Shown here piece after piece: positions 9,701-17,457 of a DNA stretch of 64,000 nucleotides. A program made the position numbers and the translations under genes. Each line of letters starts with the position of its first letter. Within the stretch, counting starts at the first letter, position 1. The stretch covers positions 42,739-106,738 of the forward strand of contig DXHU01000016.1 of NCBI GenBank assembly GCA_019113245.1, written 5' to 3'. The notes under the pieces were generated by a model, which made no database searches, was not told the DNA's origin, and saw nothing but the letters and a program-made list of their open reading frames with translations. This DNA is from Candidatus Ornithospirochaeta avicola. GTDB lineage: Bacteria; Spirochaetota; Spirochaetia; Sphaerochaetales; Sphaerochaetaceae.

Positions 9701-10290
9701 ACCACGTTGTAGCATCCGGCAAGAATGTCACAATCCTCGTACTTGATACAGAGGTATACTCCAACACAGGTGGACAGGCTTCCAAGAGTACTCCTATTGC
9801 TGCAGTTGCAAAGTTCGCAAACAGCGGTAAGCAGGTAGGAAAGAAGAACATGGGATTCATGTGTATGTCATACGGCCATGTATATGTTGCATCCTGTGCT
9901 CTCGGCTATAACCGCCAGCAGACACAGAATGTTCTCCAGCAGGCTGTTTCCTACAAGGGCCCGTCAATCGTATTCTGCTACTGCCCATGTATCAACCACG
10001 GTATCAACATGAGATACTCACAGGTTGAGGCTAAGAAGGCTGTTGAAGCAGGTTACTGGCCACTTTATCACTTCGATCCGCGCCTTGAGAAGGGCAAGAG
10101 ATTTGTCTGGGAGACAAAGCCGGCAACAAGTGATTATGAGGAATTCATCAAGGGTGAGACAAGATATGCATCCCTTTACAAGACAAATCCGCAGCATGCT
10201 GATGAGCTCTTCAAGAAGAGTGCAGCAGATGCAGCAGAGCGCCTGGCATTCTACCAGAAGTGCGGTGAGGTTCTTGGAGAGACTATCTGA
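6751..10290 (+). CDS. nifJ: pyruvate:ferredoxin (flavodoxin) oxidoreductase
   Basis: Single-chain PFOR of 1179 residues, the usual length. It oxidises pyruvate with CoA to acetyl-CoA and CO2 and reduces ferredoxin. Domain order is seen directly: N-terminal YPITPSSPMGEYAEQW pyruvate-binding domain, the middle transketolase-like domain, two ferredoxin-type [4Fe-4S] motifs (CIQCNQC from residue 690, CQGCGVC from residue 746), CAGCGETPY near 815, and the TPP-binding GDGWAYDIGYGG at 971 with VYSNTGGQ after it. Its codons appear strongly biased, as expected for an abundant enzyme. GGAGAG precedes the ATG and a strong terminator follows. It would feed the hydrogenases encoded at 53-58 kb. Confidence 0.97.
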   Translation: MAEKKMVTIDGNTAAAHIAYAFSDVAAIYPITPSSPMGEYAEQWSSTGKENLWGKKVDIMEMQSEAGAAGAVHGSLAAGALTTTFTASQGLLLMIPNMYKIAGEMIPTVFHVSARALAAQSLSIFGDHSDVMACRNTGFAMTCASSIQETMDIALVAHLSTLEAQVPFLNFFDGFRTSHEIQKVEEISYDDIKKLVREEYVERFRSRAQRPEHPMTKVAAQNEDVYFQGRETVNKYYDAVPAIVQKYMDEVAKITGRQYHLFDYVGASDATDVVIVMGSAADTFEWVVDYINARGGKVGLVKVRLYRPFSAEHLVAALPESVKRIAVLDRTKEPGAIGDPLYLDVVAALDLMKRTGIKVIGGRYGLSSKDFTPTHAKAVFDFLASDDAFHNFTVGINDDVTHRSIPVGQPIDVTPKGVVSCMFWGLGSDGTVGANKNSIKIIGDNTDQNAQAYFAYDSKKSGGITVSHLRFGKGKLDMPWLIDHADFVACHNPAYIGRYDMLSALKPGGIFLLNSQIPSDEVFNHLTREMQEQIISKKIRFFNINALEISQRVGLGSRINTVMQAAFFKISQILPEDEAIALIKKYAQKTFAKKGDEVVKKNWAAIDGASAALVEVKIPQTITASYEPKRLIPENADEFAKNIIEPIMHQKGNDIPVSHMSFDGKLPTGTAKLEKRGVAAFVPSWDSSKCIQCNQCVSSCPHAAIRAKQITPEDVAAAPKNFVTIKSNTKNDRNLQFRIQVYPEDCQGCGVCIEACPAKEKALSFVSIQDARDAGESVNAEYFEALTYDNLDGLNMNTVKGMQFKQPLFEFSGACAGCGETPYVKLLSQICGERAVIANATGCSSIYSGTFPTIPYTKRADGRGPAWGNSLFEDNAEYGLGMRLAIDSNRNLLKMKADELISKGCSDALKAAIEKCYSLWDNDGEEGIVAQKEVQKVLAEEKATSENKEVLAKVIELQDYFTDKAVVIIGGDGWAYDIGYGGVDHVVASGKNVTILVLDTEVYSNTGGQASKSTPIAAVAKFANSGKQVGKKNMGFMCMSYGHVYVASCALGYNRQQTQNVLQQAVSYKGPSIVFCYCPCINHGINMRYSQVEAKKAVEAGYWPLYHFDPRLEKGKRFVWETKPATSDYEEFIKGETRYASLYKTNPQHADELFKKSAADAAERLAFYQKCGEVLGETI

Positions 10291-10310
10291 TAGTTTTAAC
10301 CTGAATTTTT

Positions 10311-10342
10311 GAGGAGAGTGAAGAGCTCTCCTCATTTTTTTT
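10311..10342 (+). terminator. intrinsic terminator after PFOR
   Basis: GAGGAGAG / CTCTCCTC 8-bp stem with a 7-nt loop followed by eight T. Confidence 0.9.
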
Positions 10343-10366
10343 CTTTTGTTGTATTACTATTTCAGT

Positions 10367-11206
10367 ATGAGAACAGCAGTGATAGATGTAGGCGGCGGTA
10401 TGCGCGCAATATTCGGTTGCGGTGTATTCGACTGCTTTTTAGAAAACAATATAACATTTGATGCAGCATACGGGGTTTCTGCGGGAGCAAGCAACATTGC
10501 AACATTTCTTGCTCAGCAGAAAAAGAGAATGTACCGTTTTTATACCGATTATTCCTTCAGAAAGGAATATATGAGCATATCAAATTTCATCAAAAAAGGC
10601 TCTTTTCTCGATATGGAGTATATTTACAAGACACTGCCCGAGGCAGAGGATCCTTTTGATTTTGAGACTTTTGAAAAGGATGAAACACTTTTTAAAATGG
10701 TTGCAACAGATGGCCTTACTGGAGAGAGTGTCTATTTTGATAAAGCCACGATAAGAAGGGAGAATAATGACACGATGAGAGCAACTGCAAGCCTCCCTGT
10801 CATAAACAAGCCCACAGTAATTGATTCAGTCCCGTATTTTGATGGGGGAATATCTGATCCGATTCCTTTTAAGAAAGCCATTGAGGATGGAGCAGATTTC
10901 ATAATCATAATTCTTACAAAGCCGCAATATGTCAGAAGAAAAGAAAAGGATGATGAACTATTTGTAAAGCTTCTTAAAAGGAAATATCCTGCATCATCAG
11001 AGGCTCTCAGGAAGAGAGCTGAGACATACAACAGCGAGCTTGATGAGGCTGAAAGCCTAGTGAAAGAAGGCAGAGCGCTTATTATTTCCCCAGATGACAC
11101 TTTCGGCATCACTACAACAAAGAAAGACAGAGCTGGACTGGAGAAATTCTATGCTCACGGGTATGAAAAAGCCCAGAGCGTGGTTGATAACATAAAACTC
11201 CTTTGA
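10367..11206 (+). CDS. patatin-like phospholipase
   Basis: 279 residues with the complete patatin catalytic set: oxyanion motif GGGMRAIFGCG near the N-terminus, nucleophile Ser38 in GVSAG, and Asp159 in DGG. It is predicted to cleave acyl esters of phospholipids. No signal peptide is seen. The ATG at 10367 is preferred to an upstream TTG in the terminator tail. No Shine-Dalgarno sequence is visible; TACTAT ends 6 nt upstream, but no convincing -35 accompanies it, so how the gene is expressed just behind the PFOR terminator is unclear. Confidence 0.85.
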   Translation: MRTAVIDVGGGMRAIFGCGVFDCFLENNITFDAAYGVSAGASNIATFLAQQKKRMYRFYTDYSFRKEYMSISNFIKKGSFLDMEYIYKTLPEAEDPFDFETFEKDETLFKMVATDGLTGESVYFDKATIRRENNDTMRATASLPVINKPTVIDSVPYFDGGISDPIPFKKAIEDGADFIIIILTKPQYVRRKEKDDELFVKLLKRKYPASSEALRKRAETYNSELDEAESLVKEGRALIISPDDTFGITTTKKDRAGLEKFYAHGYEKAQSVVDNIKLL

Positions 11207-11210
11207 AAAA

Positions 11211-11240
11211 GAAGAGAGCTACCTGGAATACGGGTAGCTC
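11211..11240 (-). terminator. hairpin, terminator-like on the minus strand
   Basis: GAGCTACC / GGTAGCTC stem at 11216-11223 and 11233-11240. Read leftward it is followed by TCTTCTTTTTC, so it could end transcripts of the WYL regulator gene about 190 nt downstream of its stop. On the plus strand it has no T-run. The AT-rich remainder 11241-11430 shows no gene, only a 10-bp palindrome TTGTATACAA at 11356. Confidence 0.45.
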
Positions 11241-11430
11241 AGCAAAGGGGGGTGTGATGTGTATCACAACTAAAGGATACCACAAAAAGATCAAAATACA
11301 AGGAAAATGTTTGTTTTTTCTTGTAATATAATGAGATACATTCAACTTAAGGTGTTTGTATACAATACTGTATAATTGTTTAATCCTTGAGCTCTATATG
11401 TTTAAACGACGATTTACGAGGGAAAACAGC

Positions 11431-12393
11431 CTATTTTCTGTAAATGTTTATGATGCTTTCAAGATAGGAAAGGAGTCTTTTTTTGTAGCTTTCTGGAGAA
11501 AGGACCTCGACACTTGTTCCGCTCTGAATTATGCGCAGCATTGTCTCTATGCTGTTTTCCGCCTTGAAGGAGCATATTAGCTCGCCTTTCTCGTTTATTT
11601 TAGTTTCTATATCGCTGTGGATTATTGTGCTGAAGCTGTTCAAAGCAGAGCGCTCTTTTATCTTGATTGTAAGAGGAATCATATCAATTGCATCATAACC
11701 GGGTGTTTTTTCCTTTGTCTTGAACGGCTTGAGATTGTCTGGGATTGTATATGTCTCATCAAGCATTATAGCGCTCTTAATGCCGGAGATGTTTATGGTC
11801 ACTATGTCCATCGTATGGCGAAGTCTTCCTGTGACTGTTATAGGATAGCGTCCAAGAGAGTCTTCCTTGAAGCCGATAAAGTAGGGTGCCATCTCAACTT
11901 CTTCCCCGCTTTCTACAATCATTCTGGCAATATGCCCCGATACCCAGCAGTCAATGAGGACTTCTAAAATCTTGTTGTATACCTTTGTTCTGTTAGTGCT
12001 GTTTTCAAGGCTTTTCTCAATCTTGTCAGCAAGAGCGAAGATGTTGTCGCTGATCTTAGGGGCATAGCTTCTCATAGACATGGCAATCTTCCTCAGTCCT
12101 GATGCAAGATGAGGATTCTGGATATCAATGGAACTCACAAGAGCCTCAGCTGACATATTGAGCGCAAGAGCCTCATAAAGACTCAGGTTCTCAATCTCCT
12201 GTTCATCTGGAGGATTCTTTATCTTTATGAGATTATTGTCATCAATTAGCTCAACTTTGTTCTTCAGTTCCTCCACATAGCGGGAGATAGTAGAGCGGTG
12301 GACTCCCAGGCGGCGTGCGATTTCAGCCCTCCTTAATCCCTCTGGATGACTTTTAAGCAGAAGCTCAAGCTGTGCGACTCTTTCCCCTTTCAT
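11431..12393 (-). CDS. WYL-domain transcriptional regulator
   Basis: 320 residues. An N-terminal HTH (LRRAEIARRLGVHRSTISRYVEELK, about residues 19-44) is followed by a middle region and a C-terminal part with LGRYPITVTGRLRH and the closing SGTSVEVLSPESYKKRLL block. This is the layout of DeoR-like WYL regulators, which bind ligands or nucleotides through the WYL fold. Here the WYL motif itself is degenerate. There is no Shine-Dalgarno sequence. TTAACT-17-TAGAAT ends 6 nt before the ATG, predicting a leaderless mRNA. Inverted TTCTCAA repeats upstream are candidate operators. The target is unknown. Confidence 0.8.
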   Translation of the reverse strand: MKGERVAQLELLLKSHPEGLRRAEIARRLGVHRSTISRYVEELKNKVELIDDNNLIKIKNPPDEQEIENLSLYEALALNMSAEALVSSIDIQNPHLASGLRKIAMSMRSYAPKISDNIFALADKIEKSLENSTNRTKVYNKILEVLIDCWVSGHIARMIVESGEEVEMAPYFIGFKEDSLGRYPITVTGRLRHTMDIVTINISGIKSAIMLDETYTIPDNLKPFKTKEKTPGYDAIDMIPLTIKIKERSALNSFSTIIHSDIETKINEKGELICSFKAENSIETMLRIIQSGTSVEVLSPESYKKRLLSYLESIINIYRK

Positions 12394-12399
12394 AGCTTC

Positions 12400-12428
12400 A
12401 TTCTAGCAGAGAAAGAGAGAGAAGTTAA
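12400..12428 (-). promoter_or_regulatory. leaderless-type promoter of WYL regulator gene
   Basis: TTAACT (12428-12423), 17-nt spacer and TAGAAT (12405-12400) on the minus strand. The predicted transcription start coincides with the ATG at 12393. Confidence 0.5.
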
Positions 12429-12493
12429 GGATTTTGTTGCGTTTTGTTTCAAAGGGATTCCAGAGGTGCAAATATAATTTCATCTTACCTCGA

Positions 12494-12555
12494 CTTCTCA
12501 AGAATTTTGAGAAGCGACATGGAAAATCAAAATGCTTCTCAAAGATTTTTAGAAG
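12494..12555. repeat. TTCTCAA inverted repeats
   Basis: CTTCTCAA at 12494-12501 and TTGAGAAG at 12507-12514 form an 8-bp inverted repeat with a 5-nt centre. A second CTTCTCAA at 12535 is followed by an imperfect partner. They lie ~100 bp upstream of the WYL regulator gene and are candidate operator sites. Confidence 0.4.
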
Positions 12556-12599
12556 TGTGTTATATCGGGAAATACAGTAATATCAGGATTCTTGCTTCA

Positions 12600-12634
12600 T
12601 AAAAAACCCTTCAGCCATAATCTGACTGAAGGGT
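12600..12634 (-). terminator. intrinsic terminator after lipoprotein gene
   Basis: On the minus strand ACCCTTCAG / CTGAAGGGT (9 bp) is followed by six T; it lies just past the stop of the large lipoprotein gene. Confidence 0.85.
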
Positions 12635-12654
12635 AGTGCAATAGCTGGAAAGAT

Positions 12655-15600
12655 TTAATAGCCCATGCTTAAAGCCTTCCAGACTCCATCAACTCTTATT
12701 CCTCTTTCCACTTGCCCTGTAATTCCATCAATTGTATAGTCAAAATAATATTCTTTGCCATCTACTGTGACTGGTCCATGCAGTGACAAATATGAATACA
12801 TTTTTGAAGGATCAGGATTTTCTTCACTCATTCCTGTAGTGTCAACATCCATAGTCACATGCAATCCTTCTGATGAATATGAGATATTTTCATCATAGGT
12901 ATAGACTTTGAAGTCTTTTAGAGATACCAGATATTCATGGTTCTGAATCATAGTATTCATTACAGGATCTATTACATCCATCTCATAATTTTTTATGTTG
13001 ATAACAACGTTTTCACTCAGAGTAATATCCTGACCAAAGAGAGCTTTGACAGCATTTGTTTTGAACATAGCCACATTTGCATCAGAGCTTATGAATGTAC
13101 AAACAGCATCAGCTATGGCTAAAAGATGTTCATCGTCAATGATTGTTTCATCTGATATAAGAGTTCCGTCAGAATCTGATTCTGATGGAGTGTACTCATA
13201 CGTTTTCCCCTCATATGTAAAATAAATCTTTATATCAGAAAAACCTTGAACTTGGTGCATATAGCTGTTCTTCAGAATAGTCACATCTGCAGAGAAGTAT
13301 TCGTATTCCCCAGATGTTTCATTGTAAATTTCAGCGGTCACCTTCTCTTGATAATCATTTATTACAGTTGCTTCTATTTCGAAATCAGACATTGTAATAC
13401 TCAGATTTCCAACAGTTTCATTTTGTATATCTGCATTACTGTAGATTGCCTGCACCGGAAGATAAGTTATGTCAGACTTCACAATAGTGGTAGCTGTTTC
13501 CCACTCTTCAGGTGTAGTCTCATGTCCCATATCCTGATATTCCTCAGTAGGCATTACTGGAGGATCAAGAGGTTCTGGAACGCATGCAACACCGTTTAAG
13601 TAGAAAACTCTGTTGACGCAAGTGACTTTAAAAACATTGTTTTCTGAATCTTGGATTGTTACATCAGCATCTGTCACCTCACCAGTGTAATAATTAATAG
13701 TTCCTTCTCCCCAGAATATGTAGGATTCTGTCTGGTGTCCTGACATCTTGTAGGTGATGCTTCCGTCGTCATTTTCTATTGTCTCAAGGCGTGAGCTTCC
13801 TGGGCTCTGAATCAGCTCTGAAAGGACAGAGTTTACGTAAGATAGCTTATCATCTCCAGTTGCGCCTCCAAAGCTTTCGTCTGTATTCACTTCAGGTGGA
13901 GTAGAAGGAATCACGACAAGCACTTCTCCGTTAAGAGTATAGGAGTCTCCTTCTGCTTTTACGGTGAATGCATTTGCGTTGCTGTCTTTTACAGTGAGAT
14001 CGATGCTTTCTCCATTCTTTGTTCCCCAGAAAGTGTAGCCTCCGCTTACATAACCATAATATGTGTAGCCAGTTTCTGTTTTCTCAGCAGTCCTGTTAAG
14101 ATTAAATGAGCCGTCAGATGTTTCATAGAACGTGATGCTACTTTCATCAAGTGAGGAAAGAACAGTTTCTACAAATTCTATCTTGCTGTCATCTGTATTT
14201 CCTCCAACGCTGTCACTTGCGTTTTCTGGCTTTTCTGCTGCAGCTGATGCCTCAATAGAAACAGAAACTGGAGTATCTGCTGTCCATTCATCTTCTCCTG
14301 ATTTTACAATCCAATAAAGAGAGAGACTACCATTCAAGTTTTCTGGAACAGCAATCTTTCCTTCACTAATCTGAAGTTCATTCTCATTTGCTTTTACAGC
14401 TACACTTGCGCTCTCTGGTGCGTTGAGCTTGTATTCAACAGAAAGAAGAGCTTTCTCTGGAGCCTCAAGAGGACTTACGCTGAAGCTTTCCATATCAGGA
14501 CTGATATCAATTGAGGAAGAATAATCTTTTGTAACACCGCTTGCGTTGAGTGTGAGAGTAACTGGAATATTCTTTCCAATTACAGATGGAGTGAATGTGG
14601 ATGATGCAAGAATCTCCTCCTGTACTTTCCATACTGCGCTTGTTCCTTCTGGAATATCTGAGCCAGAATATGTGAGTGTGACTTCTTTGCCAAAAACAGC
14701 ATCTGCTTCTGTTGAGATTGTAACATTATCAGGAAGTGTGACGCCTTCTATTACAGTAACGCTCTTGCTCTCACTCCAGATTATGCTGTTTTCTTCTACA
14801 AAAACTGTTAATGTGAGTTTCTCTCCCTTGCTGTAGTCTGTAATATCCTTAGAGAAAGTTGAAGAGTTTGCATTCTCAACCTTCACTCCATTGATATACC
14901 AGGAGAACTGAGGAGATGAGAGATTGGTAACGCTTGCCTCAGCACTCAGTGTGCCGTTTGCTGCAATAGTTTCTCCTGATGTGATATCAAGATCAAGATC
15001 TGGAGTCCTTATGATCTCATCATTTATTTCCACATCAGCGAGCTCTCCTTCATAAGTGGTATAGCAGAGTGTTGTCAGATCGCTATACACTCTTGCTGAA
15101 TCAAAAACGATTATTTCAGCATCATTTGCCTTAATTGAGATTTTATAAAAGCCGTTTGATACTTTTGCAGAACCGGAGAAAAGATTATTTTCATCTTTGC
15201 TGAGTGTCACTGTAGTTGTTTTATTTTTACTGTCCGTGATTTCTGCTGAAAGAGACTCTACTGAATTTGTCCCGTCTTTTATGTTGAAGGTTATGTCTCC
15301 TTTGCCTTCAACTTCTTTGATTGTAATTGTGCACTCTGCTGTGCTTCCGGGCGTTACAGTTACACTAGTGCTTCCTTTTCCAATGACAAAATCCTTGCTA
15401 TTCTTTGCTTCTGCTTCAAGCGCCCATTGTCCTGGAGCAATATTGTTGATTTCTAAAGCATTTTCAGAGCTAGGAATGTCATCGTAAACAAGGACAGATC
15501 CTGCTGGGCCCGTTGCCGTTATCTTATATTGAGATATCTCAAGAGGTGGCTCTATGCCTCTTGCTGAGACTTCCCCCCCCCCTAGAATTTTCGACGGAAT

Positions 15601-15718
15601 TATTGATTCTTACATTAATCCCGCCTTTGGCCTCCGGAGATGTGTTGTCGCCATTACAGGAAGGAAACAGCACAGCCAGGAGACAGAGAAAAACAAATAG
15701 TATTTTTCCTCTCTTCAT
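12655..15718 (-). CDS. large predicted lipoprotein, out of frame at a G10 tract (probable phase-variable gene)
   Basis: The natural start is ATG 15718, with AAGGAG upstream and a lipoprotein signal: KRGK, a hydrophobic core, then FPSC with Cys21. After codon 45 the minus strand has ten consecutive G (15582-15573). With ten, the frame ends after 59 residues. With nine (or twelve) it joins a long open frame to 12655, giving about 1020 residues. The downstream part is open without any stop and has no ribosome site of its own. It contains Ig-like beta-rich segments and two related ~110-residue units (FVETVLSSL... and YVNSVLSEL..., each ending near YTLNG/YLNG). No enzyme motif was recognised. The likely role is a surface-exposed protein switched by slipped-strand mispairing; a sequencing error in the homopolymer is the alternative. 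Confidence 0.75.
15573..15582. repeat. homopolymer tract C10/G10 within lipoprotein gene
   Basis: Ten C on the plus strand. Change by one unit toggles the lipoprotein frame between off (10) and on (9). Confidence 0.9.
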
Positions 15719-15876
15719 ACGCTTCTCCTTTTTCTTTTAATGTACTCTCAGAGTCCATCAAAATGTGCCATCTGTCAATATTTCTTCTTTTTGCTTTTAA
15801 GAAAAAGGATGGATGAGGGATGCAAATGGTGAAACAGTGTATTATAATTTTTGCCTGTAGGGTGTAATATCAGAGT

Positions 15877-16074
15877 ATGGACAACATAGAGGCACTGGAG
15901 ATAAAGATAGCGTATCTTGAGAAGCAGAATGCAGAGCTTTCGGAGCTTTTGATTGAAGCAGACAAGGACATTGCAGGCCTTAAGAAGAAGCTTGATGCGC
16001 TTGAGAAAAAGGTAGAGGATATTATAGAAGAGGGCGGAGTGGACAGGCCAAACCGCCGGCCTCCTCATTATTGA
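15877..16074 (+). CDS. slyX: SlyX-family small coiled-coil protein
   Basis: 65 residues. An almost continuous heptad pattern (IEALEIKIAYLEKQNAELSELLIEA) is followed by a short tail ending RPPHY, the hallmark of SlyX. Function is unknown in the family. There is no clear Shine-Dalgarno sequence; TAATAT ends 6 nt before the ATG with TTATAA 17 nt further up, so the mRNA may be leaderless. Its stop codon directly abuts the stop of the convergent thioesterase gene, leaving no space for a terminator. Confidence 0.8.
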   Translation: MDNIEALEIKIAYLEKQNAELSELLIEADKDIAGLKKKLDALEKKVEDIIEEGGVDRPNRRPPHY

Positions 16075-16875
16075 TTATTTCCCAATCCAGAGTGAAGAGC
16101 TTTCAAATAGCAGGGTAATGCTTTTATCCTCATTCTCTCTCATTATCCTCTGGCTTATTCTTACCTCATCATCTTTCTTTTCTGTTATAGCAGACTCGAC
16201 ATAGATTTTATCATGCTCGAAAGTCTGGCTGACCCACTGGACATCGATTTCCTTTATCCTGTGAGCAAGCAGGAAATCATCAGGGAGGGCAGAGATTATC
16301 CAGCGTGTGTATACGACATTGTTAATATGGCGGTTGTAGTCCACATCAAAAAAGCATGGGGACGGATAGTAGATGGGGAAAAGCTCAAGCTTCTCCTCAT
16401 CTTCATATTTCCTCATCTTCCCGATATCCGGATCAATATAATGCTTGTCTTCGCTCGGGACAGGAAGACGCTCCTCAATTTCCTTCGGGCGGACAGGGCG
16501 CTTTCTTGCAAGATCCAGAACAACCCAGTGGCTCATTGAGGAAAAGATACTCTTGCCATCCTCTGTCTCTGCCTCGATTACTCTTGGGCATACAAGGTGA
16601 AAACCTTTCTGTGGCCATGATCTCATCTTTATTGTCTCTCCCCAGTGAGGCCAGTAATTGAATGTTATTTTCTCCCTCGTTATCATCCAGGTCTTCTGCT
16701 CTTCTTCTGTCATGCTTTTAAGCCCCATGCCTTTTTCTGTTGCATGAAGTCCTGCAATCTCCTGGCAGGATGCGAAGAAGAAGGGGAGTGTGGCATCATA
16801 AGTTCTGTCTGTATCTGCTGTAGATATATATAAGTCCAGAGTAGACACGCATTCCTTATCGTCAAGATAGAACAT
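16075..16875 (-). CDS. acyl-ACP thioesterase
   Basis: 266 residues with the double hot-dog architecture of FatA/FatB-type thioesterases. It releases fatty acids from acyl carrier protein. Seen motifs are TFNYWPHWGETI in the first half and DVDYNRHINNVVYTRW in the second, with the catalytic-type Asn181 and His183. The ATG has GGAG upstream. It overlaps rsmD by 14 bp and is the last gene of the long leftward block. Substrate chain length cannot be read from the sequence. Confidence 0.88.
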   Translation of the reverse strand: MFYLDDKECVSTLDLYISTADTDRTYDATLPFFFASCQEIAGLHATEKGMGLKSMTEEEQKTWMITREKITFNYWPHWGETIKMRSWPQKGFHLVCPRVIEAETEDGKSIFSSMSHWVVLDLARKRPVRPKEIEERLPVPSEDKHYIDPDIGKMRKYEDEEKLELFPIYYPSPCFFDVDYNRHINNVVYTRWIISALPDDFLLAHRIKEIDVQWVSQTFEHDKIYVESAITEKKDDEVRISQRIMRENEDKSITLLFESSSLWIGK

Positions 16876-17419
16876 CTTCAGATTCTCCTTTTTTATAGAT
16901 TCTGACCATCGAACGGCCGTATTTCTTTATTCTTTCAAGGCGGAGCGCTTCAAAGTCATCCTTCCAGAGTTTTTCATCCTCTTCAGGATAATGGATGATG
17001 ACAAGACCTCCGTCCTTTACTATGTCATTTTTTTCGATTTCTTTCAGCATCTCAATCTTTCCTTCCATTTTGAATGGAGGGTCCAGATAGATTATTGAAT
17101 ACTTTTCATCTGTTGTTTTTATAAATGTCACTGCATCCATAAGAAAGAGCTTTTTCCTCTCTTCCACAAATGCAAGGTTTTTCTCGATTGTCTCTTTCTT
17201 GCCCCGGTCCATCTCGACAAGATGAACAGGATCTGCGCCGCGGCTTGCAGCCTCTATTGCAACACAGCCGCTGCCTGAGAAGAGATCCAAAAAGGAGCAT
17301 CCTGTAAGGTCTCCGAGTATTGAAAAGAGAGATTCTCTCATTCTGTCCATGGCTGGCCGGATGACTCCGGGAGGACAGATGACATTACGTCTTACATATT
17401 TTCCGCCAGTGATTCTCAT
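16862..17419 (-). CDS. rsmD: 16S rRNA (guanine966-N2)-methyltransferase
   Basis: 185 residues. The SAM-binding LDLFSGSG (44-51) and the catalytic DPPF (113-116) are in the standard order for RsmD. It methylates G966 of 16S rRNA. There is no Shine-Dalgarno sequence. TTGAAA-17-TATGCT lies at the 3' end of recG and ends 9 nt before the ATG, so besides read-through the gene may have its own leaderless transcript. Confidence 0.92.
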   Translation of the reverse strand: MRITGGKYVRRNVICPPGVIRPAMDRMRESLFSILGDLTGCSFLDLFSGSGCVAIEAASRGADPVHLVEMDRGKKETIEKNLAFVEERKKLFLMDAVTFIKTTDEKYSIIYLDPPFKMEGKIEMLKEIEKNDIVKDGGLVIIHYPEEDEKLWKDDFEALRLERIKKYGRSMVRIYKKGESEDVLS

Positions 17420-17428
17420 ACAGGCAAA

Positions 17429-17457
17429 AGCATAGTGCTCTTAATATGTTTTTTCAA
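17429..17457 (-). promoter_or_regulatory. internal promoter for rsmD
   Basis: TTGAAA (17457-17452), 17 nt, TATGCT (17434-17429) on the minus strand, overlapping the recG stop region. Confidence 0.4.

Noticed and set aside
11241..11430. Small gene in the AT-rich gap
   Set aside because: Frames there run into the WYL gene on the wrong strand and lack ribosome sites; only short palindromes are present.
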